Shown here: positions 1 to 10,886 of the stretch, in pieces | Layout: each line of letters opens with the position of its first letter | Numbering within the stretch: position 1 is the first letter of the stretch | NCBI GenBank assembly: GCA_009733575.1 | Contig: ML769520.1 | Location: forward strand, 1 to 64,000 | DNA: 64,000 nt | Direction of reading: 5' to 3' | Source of the DNA: Gymnopus androsaceus JB14 | Taxonomy: Eukaryota > Basidiomycota > Agaricomycetes > Agaricales > Omphalotaceae | Program-made: the position numbers and the translations under genes | Notes under the pieces: model-generated | Seen by the model: only the letters and a program-made list of their open reading frames with translations | What the model was told of the DNA's origin: nothing | Database searches by the model: none

Positions 1-592
1 GCCCGAGTTTCACCCTGAAAAACGCCCAAACAGTTGGCACACATAATATGTAATACCAAAAAGCAAACATACCTCATGTTCCTCCGATTCTCCTCCCGTT
101 GAACTTGTACTCTTTGTCCTCATCAATCCACGTGCCTTGAACCATTCTATAGCACCGCCCCCTAGTACACCATACTCACGGACATTCCCATCGCGGATAT
201 CGAGACTCGTCGTGGTATCATTCTTCATGCGCTCCTCAAAGAATGCCTTCATGAGAGTAGACTGCAAAGTCCCATCATCCTTCCACGGTTGAACCTTTAC
301 AAAGTTTCCCGACGCTGGAGGATGCTCAACAAATATTTGAAGACTGGACATCGATCCAAGCGTCGATTTGATTTTCAGTGTGTTCAGCTCCAAGACAGAT
401 TCGAGAGTGGCGTAGTCCATGTTTGTGAGTTTTTCTGAGGGAAGGGTAAAGTTTCGTCTCCAGCCATGACGGCTACATAGTACATGGGTGTGTTAGATAT
501 GACTTGTGAGCACACACACACACACAAACGGTACGCACGTAGCTGCAAAATTGAGGTTCTCTTCAATGTGTCCGCCAGCCATTGCTCGTCTA
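1..592 (-). CDS. Unrecognised protein, 3' end beyond window
   Basis: I do not recognise this protein. On the minus strand a main exon (about 420-74) encodes MDYATLESVLELNTLK and ends in a glycine/serine/glutamate stretch. A GTATGT donor follows, and a TTTTTCAG acceptor leaves the first 14 bases of the window as the next exon, so the gene continues off the left edge. A likely first exon lies at 592-548 and starts MAGGHIEENLNFAAT. It joins the main exon through a GTGCGT donor and a CCCTCAG acceptor, but the frame only connects (…AATKLTNMDYATLES) if the T5 run at 430-434 has one base too many. If that joining is wrong, the start is the ATG at 420. The middle part has a basic, hydrophobic-poor composition with no visible membrane segment. 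Gene structure is inferred; function is unknown. Confidence 0.5.
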
Positions 593-1075
593 TGTAGTTA
601 GATAGCAGAATGCGTTTCGCAAACAAGAAAAGATGCTACGCTTCCGGTCCAGAACAAGAAAGGAGGCAAGTGTATATACGGCATGGATCCAATTGAGGGA
701 GGACACACAACGTCAGGTGAGGAATTCAGTGCACAGCTGTCCACAGCTATCCGTACCGGCGAGCCAATCTGCGAGATACCACGTAAATATAGGGTCAGGG
801 CGATTCAAGGGGAGAAGGAATGAAAGCTCGGATGTCCTCCTAAGTATAAGGTCATCCGACAAGGCGCATTTGCAGGTTGAGATGTATGGAAAGAGGAAAC
901 AGTACATATTCAGACCATCCGGGATTGCGCGCCAAAGGATATCAACTACAGAAAGCCGAGTCCACTCTCTAGGAGCGATGATGAGCGATGAGCGAAGTAA
1001 CCGCGTGCGCGTCCCTTGCGTGCCCTAGAGCTTTGGATGATGAAAGTACCATATTTATAGCAAATATCTAAGCTA
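593..1075. other. Intergenic: promoter side of left gene and 3' side of Nur1-like gene
   Basis: The only open frame of note is a 131-codon plus-strand ORF from an ATG at 633. It is basic and low-complexity, shows no family features and lacks gene-like context, so it was not called. Confidence 0.4.
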
Positions 1076-2405
1076 TTAATCTTCCCATACGTTGACTATT
1101 TCCGCTTCATGAGTGGTAGTGGCGACATCTTTCATGACGCGATTCAAGCGACGATAGACAAACTACAAACAAAGTGGTGAGTAGGATTATTCATCATTAC
1201 AAGGGATGGATGGCCTTACGCCTTCATTATACTCGTTCATAACCTCTGCATGTAGAATTTCCTTGTCTTTGACCAGTAATTTGTAGGATTGGGTTAATGC
1301 ATTGAGCTGTAACAAAGGGTGTTTGTTAATTTAGCTGAGTAACAAAGAGCAGAAATGTGTCGAACCTGCACGCCAACAATACCCATAACAACCAGCATGA
1401 TAATCCAATTCGACGAATTCGTAGCCATCCACAAAAGTGCATGAGCCGGGGAATAAATACTAAACAACATCATCTCCAATTCCCCGGGGGTCCAAATCTC
1501 CAATTGCTGTACCCGCGTGGATTTTCGCGTCGGAGGAGTCGTGGCCTTGGAAGGCTTCAGTCCCAATAAGAATCTCCAAAACGCGATAAAAGCGTGCCAA
1601 AACCCCGCGCGAAGCCGGACGGCGAGAGAGGGTGGCTCGAGTGTGTCGAAATCGAGGTCCTGGTTGCTGACGAATTTGGCATTGGGGGAGGAGACGGGGT
1701 CGGTGCGGCGGTAGAGACGGTAGAGCTTGATACGAGTGAAGGCGTAGATGGAGTTGGCGAGTGATGTGGCGAAGAGGAGAAGGGTCATAGGGAGTGTCTG
1801 CAGGTAGCGATGTTAGTTGGTAGAGAAACAAAGCTGAACGGACGGACCCAATCAAACCATGAACGGCCTTGGCTCTCTCTCAGCATATCATTCCATTCCA
1901 GGTCATTAGTATGTGCACTCCGCGATTGGCTGACACGCACACAGAGATGTAAAAAATGTAGAAAACCTCCAATGACAAATGCAGAGGTTCTTGGGGTGGG
2001 TAGTGGCACGTTGTTGGGGAACTGGGATATTTCGAATGCTATGTGTGAGGGAATGGAAGTAACTCTGAAAGAAAGAAAGATTAGAGAGTTGCATTAGAAA
2101 AGGGATTATGCAGACCTTTCTACGAGCCCTTTCTTTTTGATGATGGTTTTCCGTGCAGGTGTGCCCGACAGAGAGCTGGAACCTGTACCGCTGCGTCTGC
2201 CTCCTTTAGCGGGAGTAGCGTAAGGCGGAGGACGACGTGACCTTGCAGCTTCCCAGTCGAATGGGATTGTGGAGGACAGCGATGGAGTGCTGGAGGGAGA
2301 TTGGTGGATTCCAATGGAGACGCGACCTCGAGGTCTAGGAGTGACTGGCGCGGGCGACGACGACGAAGAGCCATTGTTCGTCTGGGCCAGTCTTCGAAGA
2401 GCCAT
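1076..2405 (-). CDS. Nur1-like nuclear rim / inner nuclear membrane protein
   Basis: This is a fungal nuclear-envelope protein of the Nur1 (formerly DUF2418) family. In yeast, Nur1 partners with the LEM protein Heh1/Src1 and tethers rDNA and silent chromatin to the nuclear rim. The ATG at 2405 opens a serine/proline/arginine-rich cytosolic or nucleoplasmic N-terminus with PFDWEAARSRRPPPY. Next come two membrane segments around RTSAFVIGGFLHFLHL and MTLLLFATSLANSIYAF, then the family signature YSPAHALLWM (the conserved S-HALLW block) and a last hydrophobic stretch NWIIMLVVMGIVGVQ. Short exons NALTQSYKLLVKDKEIL and FVYRRLNRVMKDV close the protein at TAA 1076-1078. I see about five exons in continuous frame. 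It is transcribed divergently from the gene at 2695. The family call rests on the S-HALLW motif plus membrane topology; the silencing role is carried over from yeast. Confidence 0.72.
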
Positions 2406-2694
2406 GGAAAAGACAATGGTAACAAATAAGCGCCCAGTGAGCGCCAACACCATGAGGCATCAAGTCACAAGGCGGCGGTTCAAAAATTCTTTTTAGGCAA
2501 TTTATTGTTCAACTTCCTTCTTTCCTTCCCCCCAACTACTCGCGTCACCCTGCCTCCTTCCACTCGTAAATCTTTCACAACGTCTATCCTTAGACCCCAT
2601 ACTGCCACTTCTCTGTCGCCCAGCTCCTCCATTAGGTTAGTTTTCTGCTTTTTTCCCTTCTTTCCATCTCTAATTCTCGCTGTTCAGCGTCAGA
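2406..2694. promoter_or_regulatory. Bidirectional intergenic/promoter region, CT-rich on plus strand
   Basis: About 290 bp separate two divergent start codons (2405 minus, 2695 plus). The plus strand is strongly pyrimidine-rich from about 2500 to 2690 with many TTTCC and CTTCC runs. Such CT-rich tracts are common just upstream of basidiomycete start codons. No clear TATA box is visible. Confidence 0.45.
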
Positions 2695-4080
2695 ATGGCC
2701 CAGCCTTCTTCTTCTCATCGAGACCGTGACCGTGAAGAGCACCGTCACCACCGCAGTGAACGCTCTTCTCATCACCATCATCGAACAATATCCTCCACTA
2801 CTCTTTTACTCGTACTCTCGCTTGTACTTGCTGTCCTTGCAGTCATGCTTTCGCTCCCTTCTAATAGTGCCAGCTCAACAAACCCGGCAGATCCGACTAC
2901 CTCGGGTGTCTGGAACTATCTCACTCCAAAACGCACGCAGGCTTTGATTGCTCGCGAAAAGGACGTCGCCATTCGCGAGGCTGAAGTTGCCCGTCGTGAA
3001 GCTGAGCTTCTCGCTGGGGCACCAGGCGGCGTCATTCCCTCTCCTTCTCCCGTTCTTTGCCCCCCTTGTCTCGTTGCGACTACCGTCGAGACAATCACGG
3101 GTCCCATACAAACCGTGATCAAGGAAATCGTCAAAGAGGACTCATTGACCCCTCCAGGATGGTCCAGTCCTCGTATCGATGACATCCTCGACAGGGAGCT
3201 CAAAATTGCAGAGAGAGAACGTGAGATCAGCAAGCGTGAGGAAGGCGTCAATAGGAGAGAGCACGATGCTTCTCGTCGCGAAAGCTGGATTATGGAGCAG
3301 CTCATGTAGGTCGCTATACTGATCATCCTTGCCCATTTACTGACATGTACGTCTCCAGTGCTCTCGGCAACGATAGTCCCGCCGTCGAAGAGGAATACGT
3401 CTATGAGCCCGTAGGGCCAAGCGTAAACCCAAGGTACCGCCACCCCTTCGCCGTTCCGAGCTTTGAGACGAAGGAGGTTTCATTCGAGCGTTTTCTTGCT
3501 TCATGTATAGTCCGTATGAATCCCATCCGTGCCCCTCCCTCCTTCGTCCGGGCTGGGGGACCAACGGTGTTTTTGTCTTGTCCCCCTCCCCCCGAGCTCC
3601 TGATTACCAGCACGAATACATAAACGATATCTTTTGCTCCCGATCGATACCTTGATCGCGACGGTTGCGTCGACACACGTGATTGCATCTTGTTTGATTC
3701 TTGCTGGTCATCAGGAGGGCGTTCATTGCTCACATCCATCTTTCAATGTCGTGTGATTGATTTACTGACTTAATCTTTTCTCTCTACAGTATCAAGAGCT
3801 TCCTCCGCTAGTCATTTCCGAAACACAAATCCAATACGAAACTGAAACGAAAACCGTCACACAAACTGCCTATGTTCCTTCACCATCCGCCACCCGAGTC
3901 GTGGCGTTCCCTACGCCTGAAGCTGTCGAGATGTTTGCGACGACGGCTATTCCGAGGACTACAGCTGTAGAGTATATCACTGAGGAGGTGGAGGAAGAGT
4001 GGGATGATCCTACGGTTACGATGGTGAGGCCAAGGCCAACTGCGCGTAGACCTCCTGCTAGGTGGTTCCCTGGTTGGTAG
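2695..4080 (+). CDS. Single-pass membrane protein with coiled-coil repeats, function unknown
   Basis: I recognise no family. Exon 1 starts at ATG 2695 with a charged, histidine-rich cytosolic tail, then one membrane span around TLLLVLSLVLAVLAVMLSL. Two stretches of heptad-like charged repeats follow: AREKDVAIREAEVARREAEL, and later DRELKIAEREREISKREEG with NRREHDASRRES. These are predicted coiled coils. A short second exon (from about 3357) encodes IALGNDSPAVEEEYVYEPVG, and a final exon (acceptor CTCTACAG near 3788) is threonine-rich and ends in ARWFPGW before TAG 4078-4080. Splices keep frame: AT|GTAGGT joins to an acceptor at 3356. The type II topology and coiled coil suggest a scaffold or cell-surface/ER protein, but that is inference. 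Confidence 0.6.
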
Positions 4081-4523
4081 ACAGACAGCCTAGTCGACGG
4101 TTTTGGTTTTTCTTTTTCTTAATGTCTCGTAATGTTATTTGTAGTGATTTAGTGCGCGCTTGCTTGCTTGTTTTATATTTTCCTCTTTTATTTCTTGGTC
4201 TCTTTTACTACCACACGCTCGAATTTCCCTCTCCTTCGTCTTTATTTCATCTCGCGGAACCTTGTTATTCTTCTCTCCGGGACACTTGCTACCTACCAGC
4301 TTGTGCTATATCCATCCATCCTCGACCTCTTTTACGATACGACTTTAGCACTTACTTTTTTTACGCCTATAAAGATGGATGACTGCGACGATGACTTTAC
4401 TTGCTTACTTGACGTATGACTATGTAGTAGTGTAGATTATGGTAGAACGCGCTTTTTTTTGCTGATGTGTCGCGGGCGCTAAAGGCTAAACTCGTTCACC
4501 CGTACTTCCATGCCTCAAAAATA
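4081..4523. other. Intergenic, pyrimidine-rich
   Basis: This is the 3' flank of the coiled-coil gene and the 5' flank of mitochondrial PheRS. It is T/C-rich with long TTTT/CTTTT runs. The overlapping 60-106 codon ORFs here are translations of that low-complexity tract, not genes. Confidence 0.4.
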
Positions 4524-6003
4524 ATGCACCAGCTACGACTGCTACAAAAATGTCACGGTGCATACCGCAGGCTCTCTAGCAGCGCAAACACGGGCCCCCT
4601 CGAAATCCTCGGTGCGCACCACCCTACAGACTCGTTCACCAACGTCGGCCCCTCAATCCTCTCCAAAATCCCTCTCCGCCTACACACACAGCCCGGACAC
4701 CCCCTCAGCACGCTCCGGTCTATAATCGAATCCCACTTTCCCACTTATTCCCATCTCTCTTCCTTCTCCCCCCTCGTCACGCCGTTCAAAAACTTTGACG
4801 AGCTCTCATTCCCCAAAGACCACCCCGGGAGGTCTCCCACGGATAGTTACTACATAAACAAAAACCTCATGCTACGCACGCATACGTCTGCGCATGAAGT
4901 GGATGTGTTTGGTAGGGGAGAGGACAAATGGCTTTTGACGGCCGATGTGTATCGGAGGGATGAAATCGACGCTTCACATTATCCGGTATTTCACCAGATG
5001 GAGGGAGCGAGGTTGTTTAGTGCTGATAAGGCAAGTATGAAAGAGCTCGAAGAGGACAATGAATATTTGGAAAGGGTGTTGGAAAAGTCGAATATCATCA
5101 TTGAAGATATCCCACATATATCTCCGTCAAATCCTGTTCAGGAGACTCATGATCCCGTCCATGCAGAGCTGGTAGCCAAGAATCTAAAGTTGTCGTTGAA
5201 TAGTTTGATTTTACGACTCTTTGGTGGTGCTGCGTCGAATGCGGAACCGTTGAGGGTGAGGTGGATAGAGGCGTATTTCCCGTTTACGAGTCCGAGTTTT
5301 GAGGTCGAGGTTTTCTTTCGCGGCAAGTGGTTGGAGATATTGGGGTGTGGGGTTGTTATACAGTCGACGTTGGATACTGCGAGTATGTTCTATTCATGTT
5401 CTTCGTTCTTTCTGTCGACTGGGTTTTACACCTTGTACATAGACGTCAAAAACAAAATCGGCTGGGCCTTTGGTCTCGGTTTAGAACGCATCGCCATGAT
5501 CCTCTACTCAATCCCCGACATCCGCCTCTTCTGGTCCACCGACGAACGCTTCCTCTCGCAATTCAAACCCGGAGACATCACCACCACGTTTAAAGCGTAC
5601 TCCAAATTTCCTTCGTGTTTCAAGGATGTTAGCTTTTGGAATGCCGTTGCGGCTCCGTTGCATGAGAATGACTTTTGTGATCTTGTGAGGGATGTTGCAG
5701 GGGATCTTGTGGAGGATGTGAAAATGGTGTGTATGCGTATGCGTGTGCTGTTGTACGGAGAGGCTGACTGACCGTTGTAGATTGACTCCTTCGTGCATCC
5801 AAAAACGAATCGGTCGAGTACGTGTTATAGGATTAATTACAGATCTATGGATAGGTAAGTGTCGTTTCGTTTCATTTCCTAGACCCTTACTCAACCGTAT
5901 CCTTAATGTTCAATCAAGGTCTTTGTCGAATGAAGAAGTCAACGAATTACAAAAAGTCGTGGTCGCTCGCTTGATAGATGAGTTTAGGGTAGAGATTCGT
6001 TAA
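4524..6003 (+). CDS. MSF1: Mitochondrial phenylalanyl-tRNA synthetase
   Basis: This enzyme charges mitochondrial tRNA-Phe in the matrix as a monomer that combines the class II catalytic core with the anticodon-binding domain. The ATG at 4524 gives MHQLRLLQKCHGAYRRLSSS, a typical arginine-rich targeting sequence. The GTG at 4467 upstream is only an open extension. Class II motifs are visible: LLTADVYRRDEIDASHYP and VFHQMEGARLF (motif 2 region), then a motif 3-like GWAFGLGLERIAMILYS. An in-frame intron (about 5383-5440, GTATGT…ACATAG) must be removed between TLDTA and DVKNKIGWAF; as genomic sequence it is translatable and inflates the ORF. Two more introns precede the C-terminal FDX-ACB piece, including IDSFVHPKTNRSS and LSNEEVNELQKVVVARL. 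It ends at TAA 6001-6003. Confidence 0.9.
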
Positions 6004-6781
6004 TTATTAGTATGTATATACAGTAATGCATAACCTCGGCTCATGCTGATAAAAACAGTGGCTGAACGAGAGTGTTGGGCAAGTATCGATTCATTCATTC
6101 GAATCGCGTCCAACTCGAAGGACCAACGAACGCGCTTGGCTTAGGTTTCTCGTATACAGTGGCGGCGCTTTGGAATGGAACAAGGGGTTGGAAAAATGTG
6201 CAATTTTTTTGTACTTACTGCACCTCTATGCTCCAGCCAAATTGTGGGCATGAATTAGGTGCCTATCCCACCAAATCCACCACTTGGACGATTACCATAT
6301 GTGGTGATTGGCCGGAGATGGGTGCATCTTTATATACCCCTGTTCCATTCCGAAGCGCCACCACTGTACGCTACAGCCTTTGGCTTTCCTTGAAACATTT
6401 CGTGGAAGCTACAGTCCCGGACAGTGGAAGTAACATCTCGGAGGGCGGTTCAGATGCTAAGGTGACAATCGCGATGCTTCGAGCGTTAACGAAGAATTTA
6501 GTCATGATGACGATGGACGGTTTTTTCTTTTTCAGAAATTAGTATATTCGTGACAGCGAATCTTAGCCTGGGCCTTTATACGGAAATAAAGCAAAATTGT
6601 ACATGTAACTGAGCTCATTCGATGTTTGTAGACAGTAGCATCCACTATAATGGCGTAATCTGACGGGAGAGGCGCAAAACTGGAGGAAGAACAGAGATTT
6701 GTTACTGTACACAGAAGAGAACGCTTATGAAAGACTAATGTACATTGTGTGTGTTCATTCAATTACTCTCCTTCGACTCCC
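6004..6781. other. Intergenic between convergent MSF1 and PsiD-like genes
   Basis: This stretch lies between the convergent 3' ends of mitochondrial PheRS and the PsiD-like gene. A 156-codon ORF (6072-6542, non-ATG start) has no family features, and its composition looks like translated noncoding DNA. Nothing else was recognised. Confidence 0.4.
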
Positions 6782-8152
6782 TCACGCTCCACCAACCTGC
6801 GCCAACACCGAGTTAACAAGAAGATGTTTGTCAAGCTTCACCTCATCTGCAAATGTAATCTGCGTCTGGGGCCTGAAAATAAGTGCATGGGATGATCCCC
6901 CAAAATGATACATCCCCATCTCATCCCCCGTCTTCACCTTCTGCCCCTCCTTGACCAAAATGTCACACGTAGACACCTCTGCCATCCCTACCCCAATGAA
7001 AGCCATCAACCCAATATCCGGATTATCTGCCTTGATATAGATAATTGCTCGTGCGGAGGAATGCGATAGCCACCCTTGAGATCGGATGAGTGCGCCGTGG
7101 GGGTCCCCAGGGTGTAGATCTGGGTCACCATCTGGAGCTCCAGAGTCTGGGATAACAGCGTAGTACGTCCCCGGCACGAGTTCTGTACGGACAATGGTTC
7201 CATCCACAGGGCAGTGCCATCTGTGATAATCCTGTGGGCTAAGGAACGCTTGATACACGGTTCCACCCTCAAATATCTTTGCTTGTTCATCCCGGTTAAG
7301 CATATCATGGAGGGAATACACTTGGCCCTTGAGCCAGAACTGGTCATGATGTTTCACGCTGGTCTGGATGCGGTACACGGTAGACTCGCATGCACTGTGG
7401 ATAAGGCTTTTGTTCTCCGAGAACGTTACGGGGCGAACTTGGGGTTGGATCTGGCGAGTGAAAAATGCGTCCCAGGAGGTGTAGCCACGGCTCACTGAGC
7501 TGGGATCAGGGCATACATAGGTCTCGTTGAAGACGCCACGACCGTGTTCGAGGTTCTGGATGCTGAAGGAGGTGAACCAACCCTCATCACCGTCATTAAG
7601 GGTTTTGGCAGAATCGGGTGTTTGCAGGTACTCGCCCCAGGCATCCAGCAAGTCCTTTAATGCAACGTTGAATGCTGGTCTGCGAAAGAGGTCGTACGCT
7701 GCACCTGTGTTACTGAGGAGGTCAAAGAGGAGAAGCATAGGAACACCAATAGGCTCTCCGATGATATTCCCTTGCTCGTCTTTTGCCATATGGAATTTTG
7801 GCGGTGTAAAGATGATTCCATCTATCATGTGAAGGAAATGGTCAAATGTTTTGACCTGGGCATGAATGAAAGATAGTTAATATTTTAACGAGACAGCGAG
7901 AATAAAGTCAGATACTACCTCGTCCTTTGTCGAAGATTGAAGGAAAACCTGTTTCCACAAGTCGACCATCTCGGGATCGGCATTGATGGCATCTCTGAAT
8001 TTGGCTACAGGAGCAGTGAGGGTGTTGCCGGCTTCGTGACGCTGCCTGCCACCATGGACATGGTGTTTTATGAAGCTATGGTGAACAGTACGACTGGCGG
8101 GAAGCCAGCCACCGTAGCGGGTAAGTCTGGTCTTGGGAGGCTGCTGCGACAT
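6782..8152 (-). CDS. PsiD-like / phosphatidylserine-decarboxylase-family enzyme (candidate aromatic amino acid decarboxylase)
   Basis: This belongs to the pyruvoyl-dependent PSD family, in the soluble fungal branch that includes PsiD, the L-tryptophan decarboxylase of psilocybin biosynthesis. Two exons join in frame: 8152-7919, and 7855-6782 after a 63-bp intron (GTAGTATC…CCCAG), giving 435 residues, close to PsiD's length. Shared landmarks are SWDAFFTRQIQP, HSACESTVYRIQ, YHRWHCPVDGTIV, IGVGMAEVSTCDILVKEG and MYHFGGSSHALIF. In the last, GGSS is the self-cleavage site that makes the pyruvoyl group. There is no membrane anchor, unlike mitochondrial Psd1, so an amino acid is a likelier substrate than a phospholipid; this is inferred. 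The start chosen is MSQQPPKTR; upstream in-frame codons add a hydrophobic stretch but no clear ATG context. No methyltransferase, kinase or P450 gene lies beside it, so a psilocybin-type cluster is not supported. Confidence 0.85.
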
Positions 8153-9553
8153 TGTCCTGGTAGTGGTCAGGATCATCAATAAGGAAGCAAAAGCTGGAAG
8201 AACGTACAAAGTATGAATCGGTTTGCAATGTGGACGCGAGTTATGAGTATCGATGCAAATGCGGTCACCTTTTTATAAGAAAAGTACAACGCTACATCAG
8301 GTGCAGTCATGAGGCACCACTGGAGCATGTCGCTGATGAAGGCTAGAAATTTCGATAGCGAACACTGTAAGGTTAAATTCAGGAAAATCGTCTAAACTCC
8401 TAGAGAAGGCTGGGTCTCCTGAAAGCAGATTCTTTGAGCTGGGAACCAATCGAATGGGCGAGGATACTATATGGTCTAGTTCAATACTGAGCGCACTAAG
8501 AACTCTTGCATATCCGAATTACTGCAAGGTCATTACTGCTTAACTCCACAGTCTTTGAATTAGCTCTACCGATTAGAACCTAGGAGTGGAGATTGCATGA
8601 AGGATGTCATTATCTGTGCTAATCATAAATGGAGTCAACCTACTTGTATGATTATCCATGAGTGTCAGGAGCATAATCCCATTTCCTCGATGCTACCGTA
8701 AGCTTTTGGCTGGCTCAACTTGGGAGAAAAGGGGAAGATTATGCGCATATGTGTATTAATTAATACTCAAAAGATCAAATCCCTGGAGCTTTAAGCAGTC
8801 CGATATTGCGACGCGATAACGAGGAACGAGGTGCAAGAACCTGGTCTCAGGCTAACTTTGCTGTAACGAGGGATCCGTATGACAGGTCTCCTCCTTCATC
8901 TTCATAGCAACTTGAAGTGCGGATTATGGAGTGAGAAATGAGGTGCTGATTGAATTTTGGAGATCTCGAGGAAAGATAATAGCAGTGGTCAGTGAATCAA
9001 AGTTGCGCGGGGCTAAAGTACTCCCCATAAGGACAATACTGAAGCTCTGCAACCGGACCTAGATAGACTGAATTGAGCTTGGAAGAACAACTCCTTTGTT
9101 TATTACTAACCATAACAAGCTTTGAAATAACGGGGGTGCTGAAAGTGCTGAAAGATATGCGCAGCCTGAACGCGACAGCGTCTGAGTCCGAAGCCAACTT
9201 GACCAGTGTAAATGCTAGCTGGAAGTCGTTAAAATCAGAGATGCTGGTTTAGACGCTAATACTGACGTTGAATTTGAATCAATGAGACTCACGCTCGAAA
9301 GGTGCGCGTCACCAATCCCTTTCTATTTTCTCCAAGACTGGTCTGATACCCATCAGGCGATACTTACATACATCGGCGTCTTCTACGATGTTGAGATATA
9401 TACGTCGACCCACTTCGGAGCCTCTTCCAATACACGCAGGCCCCCGGGGCCCCCCGGGGTTGATTTTGCCTAATTTGATGGTTCACTGAGCTGATTAGAC
9501 CTCCGTGGAACTTAAACACCTGTCAGAAGCTTCCCACTTTCCAACACACCACC
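8153..9553. other. Long intergenic region, no gene seen
   Basis: This is 1.4 kb between the divergent PsiD-like and EEP-family genes. It carries a few short ORFs (for example 8997-9197 minus) without family features or splice logic. A GC-rich palindromic run of C/G blocks sits at 9439-9460. Otherwise nothing was recognised. Confidence 0.4.
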
Positions 9554-10534
9554 ATGGTCACCAACAGACTCTGGCGTACTCTTTCTGCCTTCAACCGATC
9601 CACCCGAAGCTGGGAGCCCATACCTTTGCGAAACGTACAGAGCCAAGTGACGCAGAGGTTTTCTCTCACATTACGGAGCATCAACACCTTCTGGACGCAG
9701 GGGCTTTCTCTCATATCATGGAACATCGACGCCTTCTCCCCGCGGCCCGTCTCACGCGCCAAACTCATCCTCAGCCATATCCTCGAGGAACCGAAATTTC
9801 CTGATATCCTCTTTCTTCAAGAAGTCACGCCTGAGGTCCGGGCCTCTCTCCTAGACGATGCGAGAGTGCGCGCAGCCTTCCTGGTGACTGACGCCGAGGA
9901 CCAAACGTCGTTTGAGGACGTGCCCTTTGCGACCATGACGTTGCTGTCCAGCGCACGCTTTACCTCCAGGCTGGATTCGCAGAATGAAGGCGATGGAATC
10001 GAGGGAAGGGAAAATTTCATGCTCGGGCGCGTCTCCCGCGTAATACTTCCGAGCAAATACAGGAGGGATGCGCTTTATGTGGACATCATCCCCCCAATAT
10101 CGCCGGGTACAGTCTTCCGTCTCATCAACGTGCACCTCGACTCGCTCCGGGATACGCTACACTACCGCGCCCAGCAGATGGAGATACTGGCCAACGTCCT
10201 ACGCGAGCCCGGATGCAGTGGCGGGATCATTGCGGGCGACTTCAACGCCATCAGCCCCGAGGATGATGGGCTCGTCGACAAGAACAAACTGGTAGATGCG
10301 TGGGTCGCATTGCACGGAAGGGCAGACCTTGATGGAGCTACGTGGGGTGTCGGCGTGGAACGGTGGGACGGACTGGGGCCGGGCAGGTTGGACAAGGTTG
10401 CAATGATGGGCTTAAAGGGTAAGGAAATGGAAGTCCTCCGCCCTGGTACTATTGAGGTGCCCAGGCCGGGCGAGAAATCTGTCGACATCCCTTGGAGTGA
10501 CCATTGCGGGCTGAGATACACCTTTACCATATGA
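9554..10534 (+). CDS. Endonuclease/exonuclease/phosphatase (EEP) family protein, TDP2-like
   Basis: This is a single-exon gene of 326 residues from ATG 9554 in a good context (ACCATGG). The EEP fold motifs appear in order: SWNIDAF (metal-site Asn), LFLQEVTPE (catalytic Glu), LINVHLDSL, GGIIAGDFNA (GDFN, catalytic Asp/Asn), LDKVAMMG and a final SDHCGLRYTF (catalytic Asp-His). The overall order and spacing resemble the tyrosyl-DNA phosphodiesterase 2 branch, which removes 5'-tyrosyl adducts left by topoisomerase II, but other EEP enzymes share these motifs. The first 45 residues are basic and hydroxylated with few acids (MVTNRLWRTLSAFNRSTRSW), which may target mitochondria or be a linker. Catalytic residues all look present. 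Family confidence is high; substrate is unproven. Confidence 0.85.
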   Translation: MVTNRLWRTLSAFNRSTRSWEPIPLRNVQSQVTQRFSLTLRSINTFWTQGLSLISWNIDAFSPRPVSRAKLILSHILEEPKFPDILFLQEVTPEVRASLLDDARVRAAFLVTDAEDQTSFEDVPFATMTLLSSARFTSRLDSQNEGDGIEGRENFMLGRVSRVILPSKYRRDALYVDIIPPISPGTVFRLINVHLDSLRDTLHYRAQQMEILANVLREPGCSGGIIAGDFNAISPEDDGLVDKNKLVDAWVALHGRADLDGATWGVGVERWDGLGPGRLDKVAMMGLKGKEMEVLRPGTIEVPRPGEKSVDIPWSDHCGLRYTFTI

Positions 10535-10886
10535 ATATTATCAAGCAGGTTTAGGCTAGCACCCTCGAGGAAACATTAAAGCAGATCTTTCCTGAATGCC
10601 TGAATAGTATGATCAATATTATATTCGGAGGGTAGGAAGTGTATTTGTGCTCACTTGTTGCGCTTCAGGTCCATAATAACTCACGGCCGTGGATGTGGTA
10701 CGAGACAATGACCCATGGGTGCGCCTTTCAGAAATGTACCGTCCAAATCCAAGAATAATTTGTTGATACCAGACATAAGGAGCAGAAATTCTGATGCGCA
10801 ATTTAGAGTAGAGATTGTTGATTATTAGTATGCAAGGATTATTACAATATGCTCTAGCAAAAAACCAGGCGGACCTATGTACGATA
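10535..10886. other. Intergenic between convergent EEP and GrpE genes
   Basis: About 350 bp, AT-rich, with no convincing ORF. It contains 3' flanks of two convergent genes only. Confidence 0.4.

Noticed and set aside
633..1028. 131-codon plus-strand ORF with ATG
   Set aside because: Basic, low-complexity translation with no family features, lying in the promoter/3' flank between two minus-strand genes.
6072..6542. 156-codon ORF between MSF1 and the PsiD-like gene
   Set aside because: No ATG at the start, no recognisable motif, and it sits between two convergent gene ends.
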